Source of the DNA: Novosphingobium sp. PC22D
GTDB taxonomy: Bacteria > Pseudomonadota > Alphaproteobacteria > Sphingomonadales > Sphingomonadaceae
Length of the DNA stretch: 64,000 bases
Assembly: GCF_002556635.1 (NCBI RefSeq)
Contig: NZ_MWMO01000004.1
Span: forward strand, 248,001 to 312,000
Reading direction: 5' to 3'
Positions within the stretch are counted from its first letter, which is position 1; each line of letters opens with the position of its first letter. This document shows positions 50,797-59,815 of this stretch, piece by piece. Under the pieces are notes generated by a model, which made no database searches, had not been told where the DNA came from, and worked only from the letters and a program-made list of their open reading frames with translations. The position numbers and the translations under genes are program-made.

Positions 50797-51210
50797 CTAG
50801 TCGTCGTAGACGATCTCGATGCGCGGCGGCTTGCCATCAGGGCGCATTGGCGAATCGTACTCGACCACCGAGCACACCGGATTGCTGTGCGTGGCGAAGA
50901 GCTTCAGTTCGTCTTCCTTGAGCACGTTCAGGCGCTCGGCATCCCTGATGATCTCGCGCGACCGATCGAAATCATCGCGGCTGTTCCACCAGATTTCCAT
51001 GATGCAGTCGTATCCGGGATCGAGAACCTCTCCCGTTACCGGGTTGGGTTCGGGCGTAAGATAACGGCGAACATAGCGCATGGCGTTCGGCATCGATGAC
51101 TGAAGGCCCTTGCGTTTCGACAGCTTCGAATGCTCGTTCTCGTAGTAGTCGAGGAATTCTTCCGCCGTCATGTCGGGGCGCTTGCGAAAGAAGCATATCT
51201 GCTTGAACAT
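50797..51210 (-). CDS. EthD-domain protein
   Basis: This 137-residue ferredoxin-like alpha+beta barrel protein of the EthD family begins MFKQICFFRKRPDMTAEEFL and continues YYENEHSKL. EthD is needed for the ethyl-tert-butyl-ether P450 system, and related dimeric barrels act in polyketide cyclisation or haem/aromatic turnover. The catalytic role is generally unclear. It is the third gene of a TonB receptor - SDR - EthD operon, 40 bases after the SDR. Cytosolic. Confidence 0.8.
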   Translation of the reverse strand: MFKQICFFRKRPDMTAEEFLDYYENEHSKLSKRKGLQSSMPNAMRYVRRYLTPEPNPVTGEVLDPGYDCIMEIWWNSRDDFDRSREIIRDAERLNVLKEDELKLFATHSNPVCSVVEYDSPMRPDGKPPRIEIVYDD

Positions 51211-51250
51211 GGCGATCTCCTTGGGTTGCCGTTCTGCGCGGCGGCGCCGG

Positions 51251-52216
51251 TCAGCCCGGCTTGACCGCGATCGATGCGCTCGAATCCAGCTTTTCGGACA
51301 CGCAGAACAGGCGCGCCACTCGTGCCGATCGATCGCTCAGGTCGTCGGGATAGAACATTCGTTCGTCCGCCATCGTGGCGGGCATCGCTTCCCCGACGCT
51401 TTCGGGAGACGCGGCCACGTCCATCACGCCTTCGCTCTCGGCAAGGCGAAGCCGCGCGATCCGCCCGCCTCCCAGCGATATCGTCTCTCCGTTGAGAGCA
51501 CATGCCTCGCTCAGCAGGAAGGCCGAGCCCGCCGCCACGTGCTCGGGCGCCATCGTCTCGAGCAGCCAGCGCGAATAGGCGGTATCGTGCAGCCTTTCGG
51601 TCATCCGCGTGCGCGCCGAAGGCGCAACACCGTTGACAGTGATGCCATGCGCGGCCCCTTCCAGGGCGAGGCAGCGGACCACGCCGATTATCGCCGCCTT
51701 CGCGGCCGCGTAGTGCGCATTGCCGAACGATCCGTATATGCCCGCCGAGCTGGCCAGCACCAGCCGGCCGTATCGCTGCCGCACCATGTGCGGCCAGGCA
51801 TGGCGGGCAAGCCACAGCGCCGCCATCGGGTTGATCCGCATCAGTCCCTCGAGGTCCCGCGTCGACAACTGGTCGGCCGGCCTCAGCTCCGGAGATGTGC
51901 TGGCATTGTGCGCGATCGCGTCGATCCGGCCGAACGCATCGAGCGCGGACGCGATCGCGGCACCACAGCTTTGCTCGGTCGCCAGGTCTCCGGTGAACGC
52001 GAGCCCCGTGCCGCCTTGCGCCTCGATCTGCGAGACCACCGACCGCGCCGCGCCGCCTTCGGCTCCGGCGCCGTCGAGCGCCGCTCCGCTATCGGCAACG
52101 ACGACGTTCGCCCCGCGCGAGGCAAGAAGCAGCGAGAGCGCCCGGCCGATACCGCGGCCGCCGCCGGTTACGAGCGCGACACGGCCATCGAAGCGGATTT
52201 CATCGTCAGACATCAT
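51251..52216 (-). CDS. SDR dehydrogenase with C-terminal extension
   Basis: This 321-residue SDR has TGGGRGIGRALS, HNAS in place of the usual NNAG, LASSAGIYG with the active serine, and YAAAK. A tail of about 70 residues extends beyond the core, like that of the SDR at 47123, to which it is related. Substituting His-Asn-Ala-Ser keeps the structural asparagine. It is encoded 76 bases after the TonB receptor in the same direction, so it probably oxidises the imported compound or a product of it. A second ATG lies one codon inside the start. Confidence 0.85.
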   Translation of the reverse strand: MMSDDEIRFDGRVALVTGGGRGIGRALSLLLASRGANVVVADSGAALDGAGAEGGAARSVVSQIEAQGGTGLAFTGDLATEQSCGAAIASALDAFGRIDAIAHNASTSPELRPADQLSTRDLEGLMRINPMAALWLARHAWPHMVRQRYGRLVLASSAGIYGSFGNAHYAAAKAAIIGVVRCLALEGAAHGITVNGVAPSARTRMTERLHDTAYSRWLLETMAPEHVAAGSAFLLSEACALNGETISLGGGRIARLRLAESEGVMDVAASPESVGEAMPATMADERMFYPDDLSDRSARVARLFCVSEKLDSSASIAVKPG

Positions 52217-52292
52217 GCCTCGCGGAGAGCATTTCCGGTTTCGCCGGCCGCCCGCGCAAATGCGCCAGCGGCCAGAAAAACCCGCAGTCCGG

Positions 52293-54701
52293 TCAATATT
52301 TGAACGTGGCGCGGATCCACAGTTCGCGTCCCCGGTCCATGTAGCAGCCCACCTCGTCGATGCCGGCCGGGCCGCGCACCGTGCTGCCGGTGATCAGACC
52401 GCCGAGCGCGCCGGCCGCGCGGTTCGAGTTCGCGCAGTTGCCGCTGGTCAGCTCGTTGTTCAGGTTCTTGCCGATCAGGGCGAGTTCCCAGTTCTCGGCC
52501 TTGAGCGTCGCACTGAGATCGGTCTTGAGATAGGCGTCCTGGTAATAGAGGTAGCCGAGATTGAGCAACTGCTTGCTGGAGAACTGCGTGTTGCTGGCAA
52601 GGACCAGGGTCATGTCGCCGCCGACCTCGAGGTCGTAGTTGATCCCGAGCACGCCCGACCACTTCGGCGCCCGCAGCAGGGGAATGCCCGAGCGGTCCTG
52701 CGCGGTGAAGCCGCCCGTCCCGCCATTGGCGGCCGGACTGAAGAGCAGGTTGCAGCCTTCGGAAACGAGCTGGCCGCCATAGCAGGGCACGTTCACCAGA
52801 CTGGTGTACTTGGAATCGTTCCAGTTGACGCCCGCGCGAATGGCCAGACCGTCGAGCGACCAGGGGCGATAGGTCACGTCGGCCTCCAGTCCGTAGACGC
52901 GTGCGCGACCGGCATTGACCGTACGCGTGACGGTGATGCCGCTTTCCGCCTGGACGTTCGCGCCGACCTGTAGGCCGCTGTATTTGTAGTAGTAGCCCGC
53001 CACGTTGAACAGGATCGGCCGGTCGGCGAGGCGTGACTTTATGCCGAGTTCGCCGCCCTCCACCTTCTCGTCGCCGAAGGCGTTGTTCTCCCCGGCGAAC
53101 GGCGGCGTCGAGACGTTGAACGAGCCCGACTTGTAGCCGCGCTTGAGCGAACCGAAGATCGTCAGGTCATCGTTGGGCTGGAAGGTGACGCTCAGTTCCG
53201 GAGCGAGGTTCTTCGCCCGGATCTCGGGCACCGCGAGGGCGACGGGAACGCGCGAACCCGAAATCGTGTTGAAGCCCTTCTGATCGCGGCGTTCGTCCGT
53301 GTACCGGGCGCCGAGCGCGATCTCGACTTTGGGCACGACCTTGTAGAGGACCTGGCCGAAGACCGAGTTGGTCTCGATATCCACGCTCTTGATGCCTTGC
53401 TGCAGCGTCGCGGGCACGCCGAAGACGGTGTTGCCGCCGATGCGGACATTGTCTTCGAACTTGCCGCGCTCCAGGAAGCCGCCAAGCGTGAAGTTCAGGG
53501 GCGTGGTGAAATCGCTGGTGAGGCGCATCTCGTGCGTGATCTGGTCGCGCTTGAAGCGGTTGCTGGCTGAAATCAGCCCCGCCCCGGCGCTGCTCATGGT
53601 GGCGTTGACCATGCTGCGCGAACGCGCGAAGTAGAGCCCGGTCAGCGTCGTCAGCGTGAGCCCCGGGCTGATCGTTCCGTTCACCTCGAGCGTGCCATAA
53701 GTCTGGCGGGTCTTGTTGAACGGCGTGCCGTTGTTCTCGATCCCGGGGAAGGCCGCCGGATCGAGATCGACCAACGGTATGTTGCGATCGAGCTTGCAGT
53801 CGTTCGGATCGATGAACTGGAAACCATTGTACGGCCCCTGCCCGTCAGGACACAGCACGATCTGCGCGGAACCCGGGTAATCGGTGTCGTCGTAGACGTG
53901 GTTTACCTTCAGCCGGGTGCTGAACGTGTCGGTCGGCTCCCACAGCGCGGTGAACCGCACCTTGTAGTCCTTGGCAGGCGTAATGCGCCCGCCCGGATCC
54001 TTCGACCCGAGAGCCGGGATCGCCTGCGCCCGGTCCGTGAAGAACCCTTTCTGTTTTCCATAAGTCCCGGCAAGGCGCAGCCTGAGCGTATCGGCCACCG
54101 GCCCGGAAACGATCGCCTCGTAGCGCTGCTCGTCGGCTTCGAACTCGTAGCCGGCGCGGGCGATCAACTCGAACTCGTCGGTGGGGTCGGCGGTCCGGAT
54201 CGAGATCACGCCTGCCGGGCTGCTCTTGCCGTAGAACAGCGACTGCGGCCCCTTGAGCACCTCGACCTGACCGACATCGAACATGCCGCTGGCAAAGACG
54301 AGGCCCTGCGCGAAAGCCATCCCGTCGATATTGAGGGCGACCGAACTGTCGACGCCGGGGTCGAGCGCCGAGGTGCCCACGCCGCGAATGGACGCCTGCA
54401 GGCCGACTGAAAGGATCGAGGTCCCCAGCGTCAGGCCCGGCACGAGCGTGGACAAGGACTTCAGGTCCTGGGTCTGGAAATTCTCGAGCACGCTCTGGTC
54501 GATGGTGGTCTTGACCACCGGCACGTCCATGATCGATTCCGTGCGCTTGCGGGCCGTGACCAGAATTTCTTCGTAAGCCTGGCCGCCGCGTTCGGCCTCA
54601 CCCGCGTCGTTCGCTTCCGCGACCTGCGCCGCGGCGCTGGCAGACCACGCCATGGCAACCGTGCCGGCGCCCAGCACCAACAAATGGCCCAATGCCTTCA
54701 T
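52293..54701 (-). CDS. TonB-dependent outer-membrane receptor 2
   Basis: This 802-residue receptor has a signal peptide ending near SASAAAQ, TonB box EEILVTARKR, a plug with SIRGVGTSA and GPQSLFYGKSSPAGVI, and a beta-barrel ending in FKY. The plug style is that of the FyuA/pesticin-like group common in sphingomonads, which import aromatic and steroid-like compounds as well as siderophores. It heads an operon with SDR and EthD genes. The perfect palindrome GATAATGCATTATC lies about 110 bases upstream, so expression is probably controlled by the regulator that acts on the MFS gene. Confidence 0.93.
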   Translation of the reverse strand: MKALGHLLVLGAGTVAMAWSASAAAQVAEANDAGEAERGGQAYEEILVTARKRTESIMDVPVVKTTIDQSVLENFQTQDLKSLSTLVPGLTLGTSILSVGLQASIRGVGTSALDPGVDSSVALNIDGMAFAQGLVFASGMFDVGQVEVLKGPQSLFYGKSSPAGVISIRTADPTDEFELIARAGYEFEADEQRYEAIVSGPVADTLRLRLAGTYGKQKGFFTDRAQAIPALGSKDPGGRITPAKDYKVRFTALWEPTDTFSTRLKVNHVYDDTDYPGSAQIVLCPDGQGPYNGFQFIDPNDCKLDRNIPLVDLDPAAFPGIENNGTPFNKTRQTYGTLEVNGTISPGLTLTTLTGLYFARSRSMVNATMSSAGAGLISASNRFKRDQITHEMRLTSDFTTPLNFTLGGFLERGKFEDNVRIGGNTVFGVPATLQQGIKSVDIETNSVFGQVLYKVVPKVEIALGARYTDERRDQKGFNTISGSRVPVALAVPEIRAKNLAPELSVTFQPNDDLTIFGSLKRGYKSGSFNVSTPPFAGENNAFGDEKVEGGELGIKSRLADRPILFNVAGYYYKYSGLQVGANVQAESGITVTRTVNAGRARVYGLEADVTYRPWSLDGLAIRAGVNWNDSKYTSLVNVPCYGGQLVSEGCNLLFSPAANGGTGGFTAQDRSGIPLLRAPKWSGVLGINYDLEVGGDMTLVLASNTQFSSKQLLNLGYLYYQDAYLKTDLSATLKAENWELALIGKNLNNELTSGNCANSNRAAGALGGLITGSTVRGPAGIDEVGCYMDRGRELWIRATFKY

Positions 54702-54811
54702 AAATCTCTCTCCCCCTCTTCGCGCGCTGCGTCGCTGCTTCGCAGTCGATCTGGCGCCACGCGGCTAGCCGCAAGGACGGGACCCTACGCAGATTTCCGC
54801 GTAGCGCAATG

Positions 54812-54825
54812 GATAATGCATTATC
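54812..54825. promoter_or_regulatory. Perfect palindrome GATAATGCATTATC before TonB receptor 2
   Basis: This is a 14-base perfect palindrome in the gap between the phosphotransferase stop and the receptor start. Its core ATAATGCATTAT recurs with one change at 49398-49409 and 56196-56207. It probably binds a dimeric regulator not identified in the window. Confidence 0.65.
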
Positions 54826-54840
54826 TTGAGATTTTTCGCG

Positions 54841-56139
54841 CTAGATTGCCGCGTCCAGGCTGCGCTCGAAGCCGTGACGATCCCACAAGTTGAGAAAGGC
54901 GGTCGCAATGTGGAGCTGGTTGCGCGCGGATTCGTGGTCGAGAAAGACCGGATCGAAGGCCCCGCTCGCCCGGACGGCGCCGGGAAACGCGCGAAGGATC
55001 CTCGCGGGGCTGTCGACGAAATAGGACAGCCCCATCATCGCGACGTAAAGATCGAGGTGCAAGGTCAGTTGCTCCACCGCGATTTCCGGTCCGCCGTGAG
55101 CCGCCAGTTCCTCGACGAAGAGCGAGAACAACGCCGCCGAATGGCTGTTCCACGTATCGACGCTGGCACCGCTCAGGCAGCCCCAGATCGAGAACGCCAG
55201 GTTGAGCTGGCCGACATGCCCCCAGTCCATCAGCCCGCACTGCAGGCCCTCTCGTTCATCGCGCCAGAACCAGGCGTTGTCGATATTCGCATTCCAGTGG
55301 CAGAGCGCGATCATGTCCGGGTCGGACACGAGGAACCGGCGGACATCGCCCTGCCGCGCGACGAGCCGTCCGGCCTGCGCGCCGACTCGCTCCAGGAGGT
55401 GAGGCGTGACATTTACTGGGAACAGTTGAGGCGCCTCGCGGATGAAATCGGCGAATGCGGTCGTTTTCTCGACCACCTCGTCTCCTGTGAACGGCATGTG
55501 GCAACTCTTGACCATCTCATTGGGCTCAAAGGGAAACCTCTGTGAGACCGAGCGCGGCAACCGGCCAGAGCGATGGGCGGCCGCGATCCGCGCGAGCGAC
55601 CGGATGATGACACGATAGTGCTCTGCCGGGTTCGGCAGTCGGTCGTCGGTGCACTTGGCGCGATGTGGTTCGATCCCGCCGCATCCGAAGTCGATCCTTT
55701 CGGTGATCAGCACGCCGGTGTTGGTCGCGTCCTCATAGTCGGCGAAATAGGCCGCCGGCACGCGGATGGGAAAATCGGCGGCGCGCGATACCGCCGCGAA
55801 GCGGACTTCGCTTGCAAGCTCGTACTTGCCGCGATCGTCGCGGACGCGGTTGCGAAAGTCCCGCGAGAACTTGACGAAAAGCCGGGTGTGGAGCGCGGGG
55901 TCGGCTCTTTCGTATTCAACCGTAAGAAAGAACTTCTCGCCTGTGCTGCCCCCGATGCAGGGGCGATACTCCGCGATCCGGGCCACGGCGTTGTCCGGGG
56001 GAAGCGAGCCGAACGCACGGAACGCCTCGGTCAGGTATCCCGCGCCGGCCTGCCGCAAGGATTGGCCGTGCGAGGGGACCTGTAGCCCCGTCATGTCCCC
56101 GACCACGAAATCGTAGGGGATCTGCGCGGGTTTACTCAT
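54841..56139 (-). CDS. Aminoglycoside-phosphotransferase-like protein with altered catalytic loop
   Basis: This 432-residue protein is similar to the APH/choline-kinase and ecdysteroid-kinase-like group. An N-terminal lobe with TRLFVKFSRDF supplies a possible ATP lysine. The Brenner loop reads HWNANIDN where HxDxxxxN is expected, so the catalytic aspartate is asparagine. The metal-binding DFG equivalent is present as MDWGHVG. It may phosphorylate a small hydroxylated compound, or be an inactive binding protein. It is a single gene, divergent from the SnoaL gene, with motif B between them. A sequencing error at the loop is possible. Confidence 0.75.
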   Translation of the reverse strand: MSKPAQIPYDFVVGDMTGLQVPSHGQSLRQAGAGYLTEAFRAFGSLPPDNAVARIAEYRPCIGGSTGEKFFLTVEYERADPALHTRLFVKFSRDFRNRVRDDRGKYELASEVRFAAVSRAADFPIRVPAAYFADYEDATNTGVLITERIDFGCGGIEPHRAKCTDDRLPNPAEHYRVIIRSLARIAAAHRSGRLPRSVSQRFPFEPNEMVKSCHMPFTGDEVVEKTTAFADFIREAPQLFPVNVTPHLLERVGAQAGRLVARQGDVRRFLVSDPDMIALCHWNANIDNAWFWRDEREGLQCGLMDWGHVGQLNLAFSIWGCLSGASVDTWNSHSAALFSLFVEELAAHGGPEIAVEQLTLHLDLYVAMMGLSYFVDSPARILRAFPGAVRASGAFDPVFLDHESARNQLHIATAFLNLWDRHGFERSLDAAI

Positions 56140-56195
56140 GAATTCGTGTCCCTATCGCTTGCCGGGTGTGAATGCGCGTTGCGCTCAATGGTGCA

Positions 56196-56207
56196 TGATG
56201 CATTATG
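56196..56207. promoter_or_regulatory. Motif-B operator between phosphotransferase and SnoaL genes
   Basis: ATGATGCATTAT matches the core of the perfect palindrome at 54813-54824 with one change. It lies 57 bases before the phosphotransferase start and 45 before the SnoaL start, well placed to control both. Confidence 0.55.
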
Positions 56208-56251
56208 GATCAACGCGAAATTCCATACCCTCGCGGACGGGAGACCTATTG

Positions 56252-56767
56252 ATGCTTGAATTCCTGATGGCCGAAGCCGGCGTGCGCGACCTGCACCAGA
56301 GGTATACCGACGCCGTCTGGCGGCGTGATTTCGACGCGTTCGCCAATTGCTTCGCCGAGGATGCCGAATGGCGCATCTCCGGGATGGCCTTGCGGGGCCG
56401 GCAGCAGATCCGCGAGACCTTCGAAAGGATCATGGAGAAAATGGGACGCGTCCTCATCAGTTTCCGCGCCCCGATCCTTCATGAGGTCGACGGCGCGTAT
56501 TGCGCCCGCACCTATATCGACGAACGGTGTGCCTGGAAGAATGGCGACACCAACATCGCGCTTGGCTGCTATTACGACCGCTTCGTCGAGATCGACGGAC
56601 ACTGGTTCTTCCAGTGGCGGCTGTTCCAGCAACTCTATCGGGGCGCACCCGACATGACGGGAACATTTCTCGATTTTGACGACTACGGCGCGCCGCCGGC
56701 GATGCCGCCGCTCACCGCGCTGACGCCGGACACCGCGCGGGCGCGCTGGGGCCTCGACGCCGGCTAG
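56252..56767 (+). CDS. SnoaL/NTF2-like protein 1
   Basis: This 171-residue cone-shaped alpha+beta barrel protein has VRDLHQRYTDAVWRRDFDA, FAEDAEWRISGMALRGRQQI and the W-rich strand GHWFFQWRLFQQLY. The family covers polyketide cyclases, ketosteroid isomerase-like enzymes, limonene epoxide hydrolase-like enzymes and ring-hydroxylating dioxygenase small subunits. The ATG at 56252 sits after GGACGGGAG. It probably isomerises or hydrates a pathway intermediate. No catalytic residue can be assigned with confidence. Confidence 0.8.
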   Translation: MLEFLMAEAGVRDLHQRYTDAVWRRDFDAFANCFAEDAEWRISGMALRGRQQIRETFERIMEKMGRVLISFRAPILHEVDGAYCARTYIDERCAWKNGDTNIALGCYYDRFVEIDGHWFFQWRLFQQLYRGAPDMTGTFLDFDDYGAPPAMPPLTALTPDTARARWGLDAG

Positions 56768-56814
56768 GCGCGATGCGGGGCTCGCAGGATCGGCCGACGC
56801 GGCTCGGCGCATGA

Positions 56815-57273
56815 CTACCCCGGCAGCCGGACGAAAGGCTGGTCGCTCTCGAAACGGCTGATGCGCCAATGGCCGTCATCCTCGCGGCGGCATTCCATCC
56901 ATACGTCGGCAATCGCGCTCGCGTCCGTATGCCGGGCTCCCGCCGGATTGCCCTCCGCGGTATAGAACGCCATGCCGAACGTGATCGCGGCATGGTCCGG
57001 GTCGCGGAACTCGACGCGAAGGTTGGCATTGAGGTGGCGCATCGGCGGCATCGCTTCGCCGCCTGCGGTCAATCGCTCCGCTCGCTGGCGATAGGCCTCG
57101 ACGATCGCGTCGCGTCCCGTCCGCGTACCGGAGTGCATGGTGTAAACGCAGTCTTCGGTGACGATCGTGTCCATGGACAGGCCGTGATTGAAGTCGAGCT
57201 CGTAAACCCAGTCGTTGATAAGCTGCTGAATCTCGGCGACCGAAGCCACCTCTTGCATGCTGAATTTCGCCAA
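56815..57273 (-). CDS. SnoaL/NTF2-like protein 2
   Basis: The protein is about 152 residues from a TTG at 57273 with AGAGGAA upstream; an ATG at 57258 is the alternative. Recognisable features are EIQQLINDWVYELDFNHG, VTEDCVYTMHSGTRTGRDAI and GHWRISRFESDQPFVRLPG. It has the same fold as the protein at 56252 but low similarity. It is the last gene of the CoA-transferase/ALDH operon on the minus strand, 123 bases after the ALDH stop. Function unknown beyond the fold. Confidence 0.78.
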   Translation of the reverse strand: MAKFSMQEVASVAEIQQLINDWVYELDFNHGLSMDTIVTEDCVYTMHSGTRTGRDAIVEAYRQRAERLTAGGEAMPPMRHLNANLRVEFRDPDHAAITFGMAFYTAEGNPAGARHTDASAIADVWMECRREDDGHWRISRFESDQPFVRLPG

Positions 57274-57396
57274 TCTGCCATTCCTCTCCAAATGAATCCC
57301 GTTCCGGTCGATGATCGCGCGGCTGCCTGCGCCCCCGCCGGCCATGCGCAGCCCCGTGCCGCGCCAAAGGCTTCGCGCGCAGACCTGTTCGAAGTC

Positions 57397-58875
57397 TCAG
57401 AACTTCATCGAGAAGGGATCACGCCGATCCCCCGAGAAATCAACGAACACCGTTTTGGTCTGCGTGAATTCAAGGATGCCGGCTTCTCCGCGCACGCGGC
57501 CGAAACCCGAATCCTTCATTCCGCCGAAAGGGGCCTGCGGCGCGGCGACACGATAGGTGTTGATCCAGACGACGCCGCTGTCGATCGCGCGCATCATGCG
57601 CATGCAGCGCCCGATATTCTCCGACCAGACGCCGCTGGCAAGCCCGTAGGGCGTGTCGTTGGCGATCGCGATTGCCTCGTCCTCCTCGTCGAAGGGGATT
57701 ATCGACAGGACAGGGCCGAAGATTTCCTCCCGGGCGACCTTCATGTCGTTGCGCACGTCGGCGAAGATGGTGGGCTCGATGAAGAACCCCTGTTCCAGTC
57801 CCGGTCCATCGGCGCGTCTGCCGCCGGCCACCAGACGCGCGCCATCGCCTTTCGCAGCGTCGATGAAGGACAGGATCTTCGTGAACTGCGGCTCGTTGGC
57901 GGCGGTCCCCATTTCGGTTGCCTTGAGGCGCGGGTCGCCCATGCGTATCCGGCCAGCCCTCTTCGCGAGAGCGTCGACCATGCGTTCGTAGATTCCGCGC
58001 TGCACCAGCAGCCTGGACCCGGCGATGCAGGTCTGTCCGGTCGCTCCGAAGATACCGGCCAGCGCGCCTATGAGGGCGCGGTCGAAATCGGCATCGTCGA
58101 ACACGATGTTGGGGGACTTGCCGCCAAGCTCCATCGTTACCGGCTTGAGATTGGCGCCCGCGGCCTGCGCGATCAGCCGTCCGACGCCGGGACTTCCGGT
58201 GAAGCTCACCTTGTCGACCCGCGCGCTCGAGATCAGCCATCGGCCGACGTCGCCGCCCCCCGTAACGACTTGCACCACACCGGACGGAAATCCGGCCGCC
58301 TCGCAGATCCTCGCGATCTCGAGCGTCGTCGCCGAGGCGTGTTCACTGGGCTTGAGGATCACGCAATTGCCGGCCGCCAGCGCGGCGGGAAGCGTGTTCG
58401 TGAGGATCGCGACGGGAGAGTTCCATGCGGTAACGCACGCCACGACGCCGAAGGGCACCCGGATCGTGAGATCGAGGGTGTCCTTCTGGTCCAGCGGCAC
58501 AACGTCGCCATGGAGCTTGTCTGCCCAGGCGGCATAGTAGCGGAAGATGCGCGCCGCGTAGCCCATCTGGTTGTGCGTTTCGCGGATGACCTTGCCGTTG
58601 TCCGTCGTTTCGAGCAGCGCCAGGCGATCGGCGTCCGCATCGATGAGATCGGCGACCCGGTTCAGCAATCTCGCCCGCTCGCCGGGGCCGGTCTTGCGCC
58701 AGCAACTCGCGAACGCTCCGCGCGCGGCGGAAATCGCGTCCTCGACATCGGTCTCGGTCGCCACCGGAATCCACCCGTGCACCTCCTGGTCGAAAGGGTT
58801 GATCGCGGGCATGGTCCCGCCATCGGCCGCGTCGCGCCACTCGCCCGCGACGGGCATTTGGTATCTGACTGTCAT
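57397..58875 (-). CDS. NAD(P)-dependent aldehyde dehydrogenase
   Basis: This 492-residue ALDH has TAWNSPVAILTNTLP, SFTGSPGVGR, MELGGKSPN with the base glutamate, and GATGQTCIAGSRL with the nucleophilic cysteine, then EEIFGPVLS. It resembles betaine/hydroxymuconic-semialdehyde-type ALDHs. The ATG at 58875 has GGAG seven bases upstream; the upstream part of the open frame is not coding. It sits between the hydratase-like gene and the SnoaL gene in a long minus-strand operon. Substrate undetermined. Confidence 0.9.
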   Translation of the reverse strand: MTVRYQMPVAGEWRDAADGGTMPAINPFDQEVHGWIPVATETDVEDAISAARGAFASCWRKTGPGERARLLNRVADLIDADADRLALLETTDNGKVIRETHNQMGYAARIFRYYAAWADKLHGDVVPLDQKDTLDLTIRVPFGVVACVTAWNSPVAILTNTLPAALAAGNCVILKPSEHASATTLEIARICEAAGFPSGVVQVVTGGGDVGRWLISSARVDKVSFTGSPGVGRLIAQAAGANLKPVTMELGGKSPNIVFDDADFDRALIGALAGIFGATGQTCIAGSRLLVQRGIYERMVDALAKRAGRIRMGDPRLKATEMGTAANEPQFTKILSFIDAAKGDGARLVAGGRRADGPGLEQGFFIEPTIFADVRNDMKVAREEIFGPVLSIIPFDEEDEAIAIANDTPYGLASGVWSENIGRCMRMMRAIDSGVVWINTYRVAAPQAPFGGMKDSGFGRVRGEAGILEFTQTKTVFVDFSGDRRDPFSMKF

Positions 58876-58963
58876 CCGCGGCTCCACTTTCGATTGCGCA
58901 AGCACGGTCGACGGGCCTCTTTCGACCGGCCACCCCCTGGCGGCTGCCTTGTGAAAGCGCCGG

Positions 58964-59797
58964 TCACGAGGGCGTCCCGGTGCGCACGGTCGCAACCATG
59001 CTTTTCGCCTCGCCCTGCTGGGTCCAGAGCCGCGCGCCGCCATCCTCGGGTTCGCCGCAGACATGCAGCGGCAGCCCGTCGAACGCCGGCTGCTGGCCCC
59101 GGAACTCGAACCCGGTGACAGGCGCCGTCAGGTTGCGAGCCGCCAGATGCATCAGCAGCGTAGCCTGAAGCGGGCCCTGGACGACGAGCGCAGGGTAGGC
59201 CTCCTCCCCGATTGCGTAGGGCCGGTCGTAGTGAATGCGGTGACCGTTCATGGTGAGCGCGGAATAACGGAACAGAAGCACCGGATCGGGATCGACCTCA
59301 CGGTGCCACGCGCTCTCGTCGGGTTCGGCGGCGATCGTCGCGGGAACCGCGCCCGCCGCGGGCTCGCGATAGACAAGGTCCTGCTCCTCGCTCACGGCGA
59401 GACCATCGCCGCCGTCGAGCTGGTGCCGCACGGTGACGAAGACGAGCGTTCCGCTCCGGCCCGTCTTCTCCTTGACCGCGACGATCGTCGAGGTCTTCTC
59501 GACCCGCGCACCGAGCAGCAGCGGCTTGTGAAAGGTGAGCCGGCCTCCCGCCCACATCCGCCGCGGCAGTGGCACTGGCGGGAGGAAGCCTCCTTTTGCC
59601 GGATGGCCGTCGAGACCGAGCCCCGAGGGCGGCCTCACATCCCAGAAATAGAGCCAGTGGTGGAGCAGCGGCAGCGGATCGCCGGCTTTGCCGTCGCCCT
59701 CTTCGGCGAGCGCGGCTTTGAGCGCGTTGCTGCGTGCCGGCTCCAGCGTATCCGTGGCGCTCTGGCTGCGGCCGATCCAGTCTTCGAATGCGGTCAT
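58964..59797 (-). CDS. MaoC/FAS1-like hydratase (mesaconyl-C4-CoA hydratase-like)
   Basis: This 277-residue double hot-dog protein has HHWLYFWDVRPPSGLGLDGH, GGFLPPVPLPRRMWAGGRL and a C-terminal hydratase part with SALTMNGHRIHYDRPYA. The last segment carries the Asn/His/Tyr residues of the hydratase-2 active site. The closest named relatives are mesaconyl-C4-CoA and 3-methylfumaryl-CoA hydratases. It would add water to an enoyl-CoA produced after the CoA-transferases act. The ATG at 59797 follows AAGGA; a TTG two codons earlier was rejected. Confidence 0.83.
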   Translation of the reverse strand: MTAFEDWIGRSQSATDTLEPARSNALKAALAEEGDGKAGDPLPLLHHWLYFWDVRPPSGLGLDGHPAKGGFLPPVPLPRRMWAGGRLTFHKPLLLGARVEKTSTIVAVKEKTGRSGTLVFVTVRHQLDGGDGLAVSEEQDLVYREPAAGAVPATIAAEPDESAWHREVDPDPVLLFRYSALTMNGHRIHYDRPYAIGEEAYPALVVQGPLQATLLMHLAARNLTAPVTGFEFRGQQPAFDGLPLHVCGEPEDGGARLWTQQGEAKSMVATVRTGTPS

Positions 59798-59815
59798 GTC
59801 CAATCCTTCGAAAAT

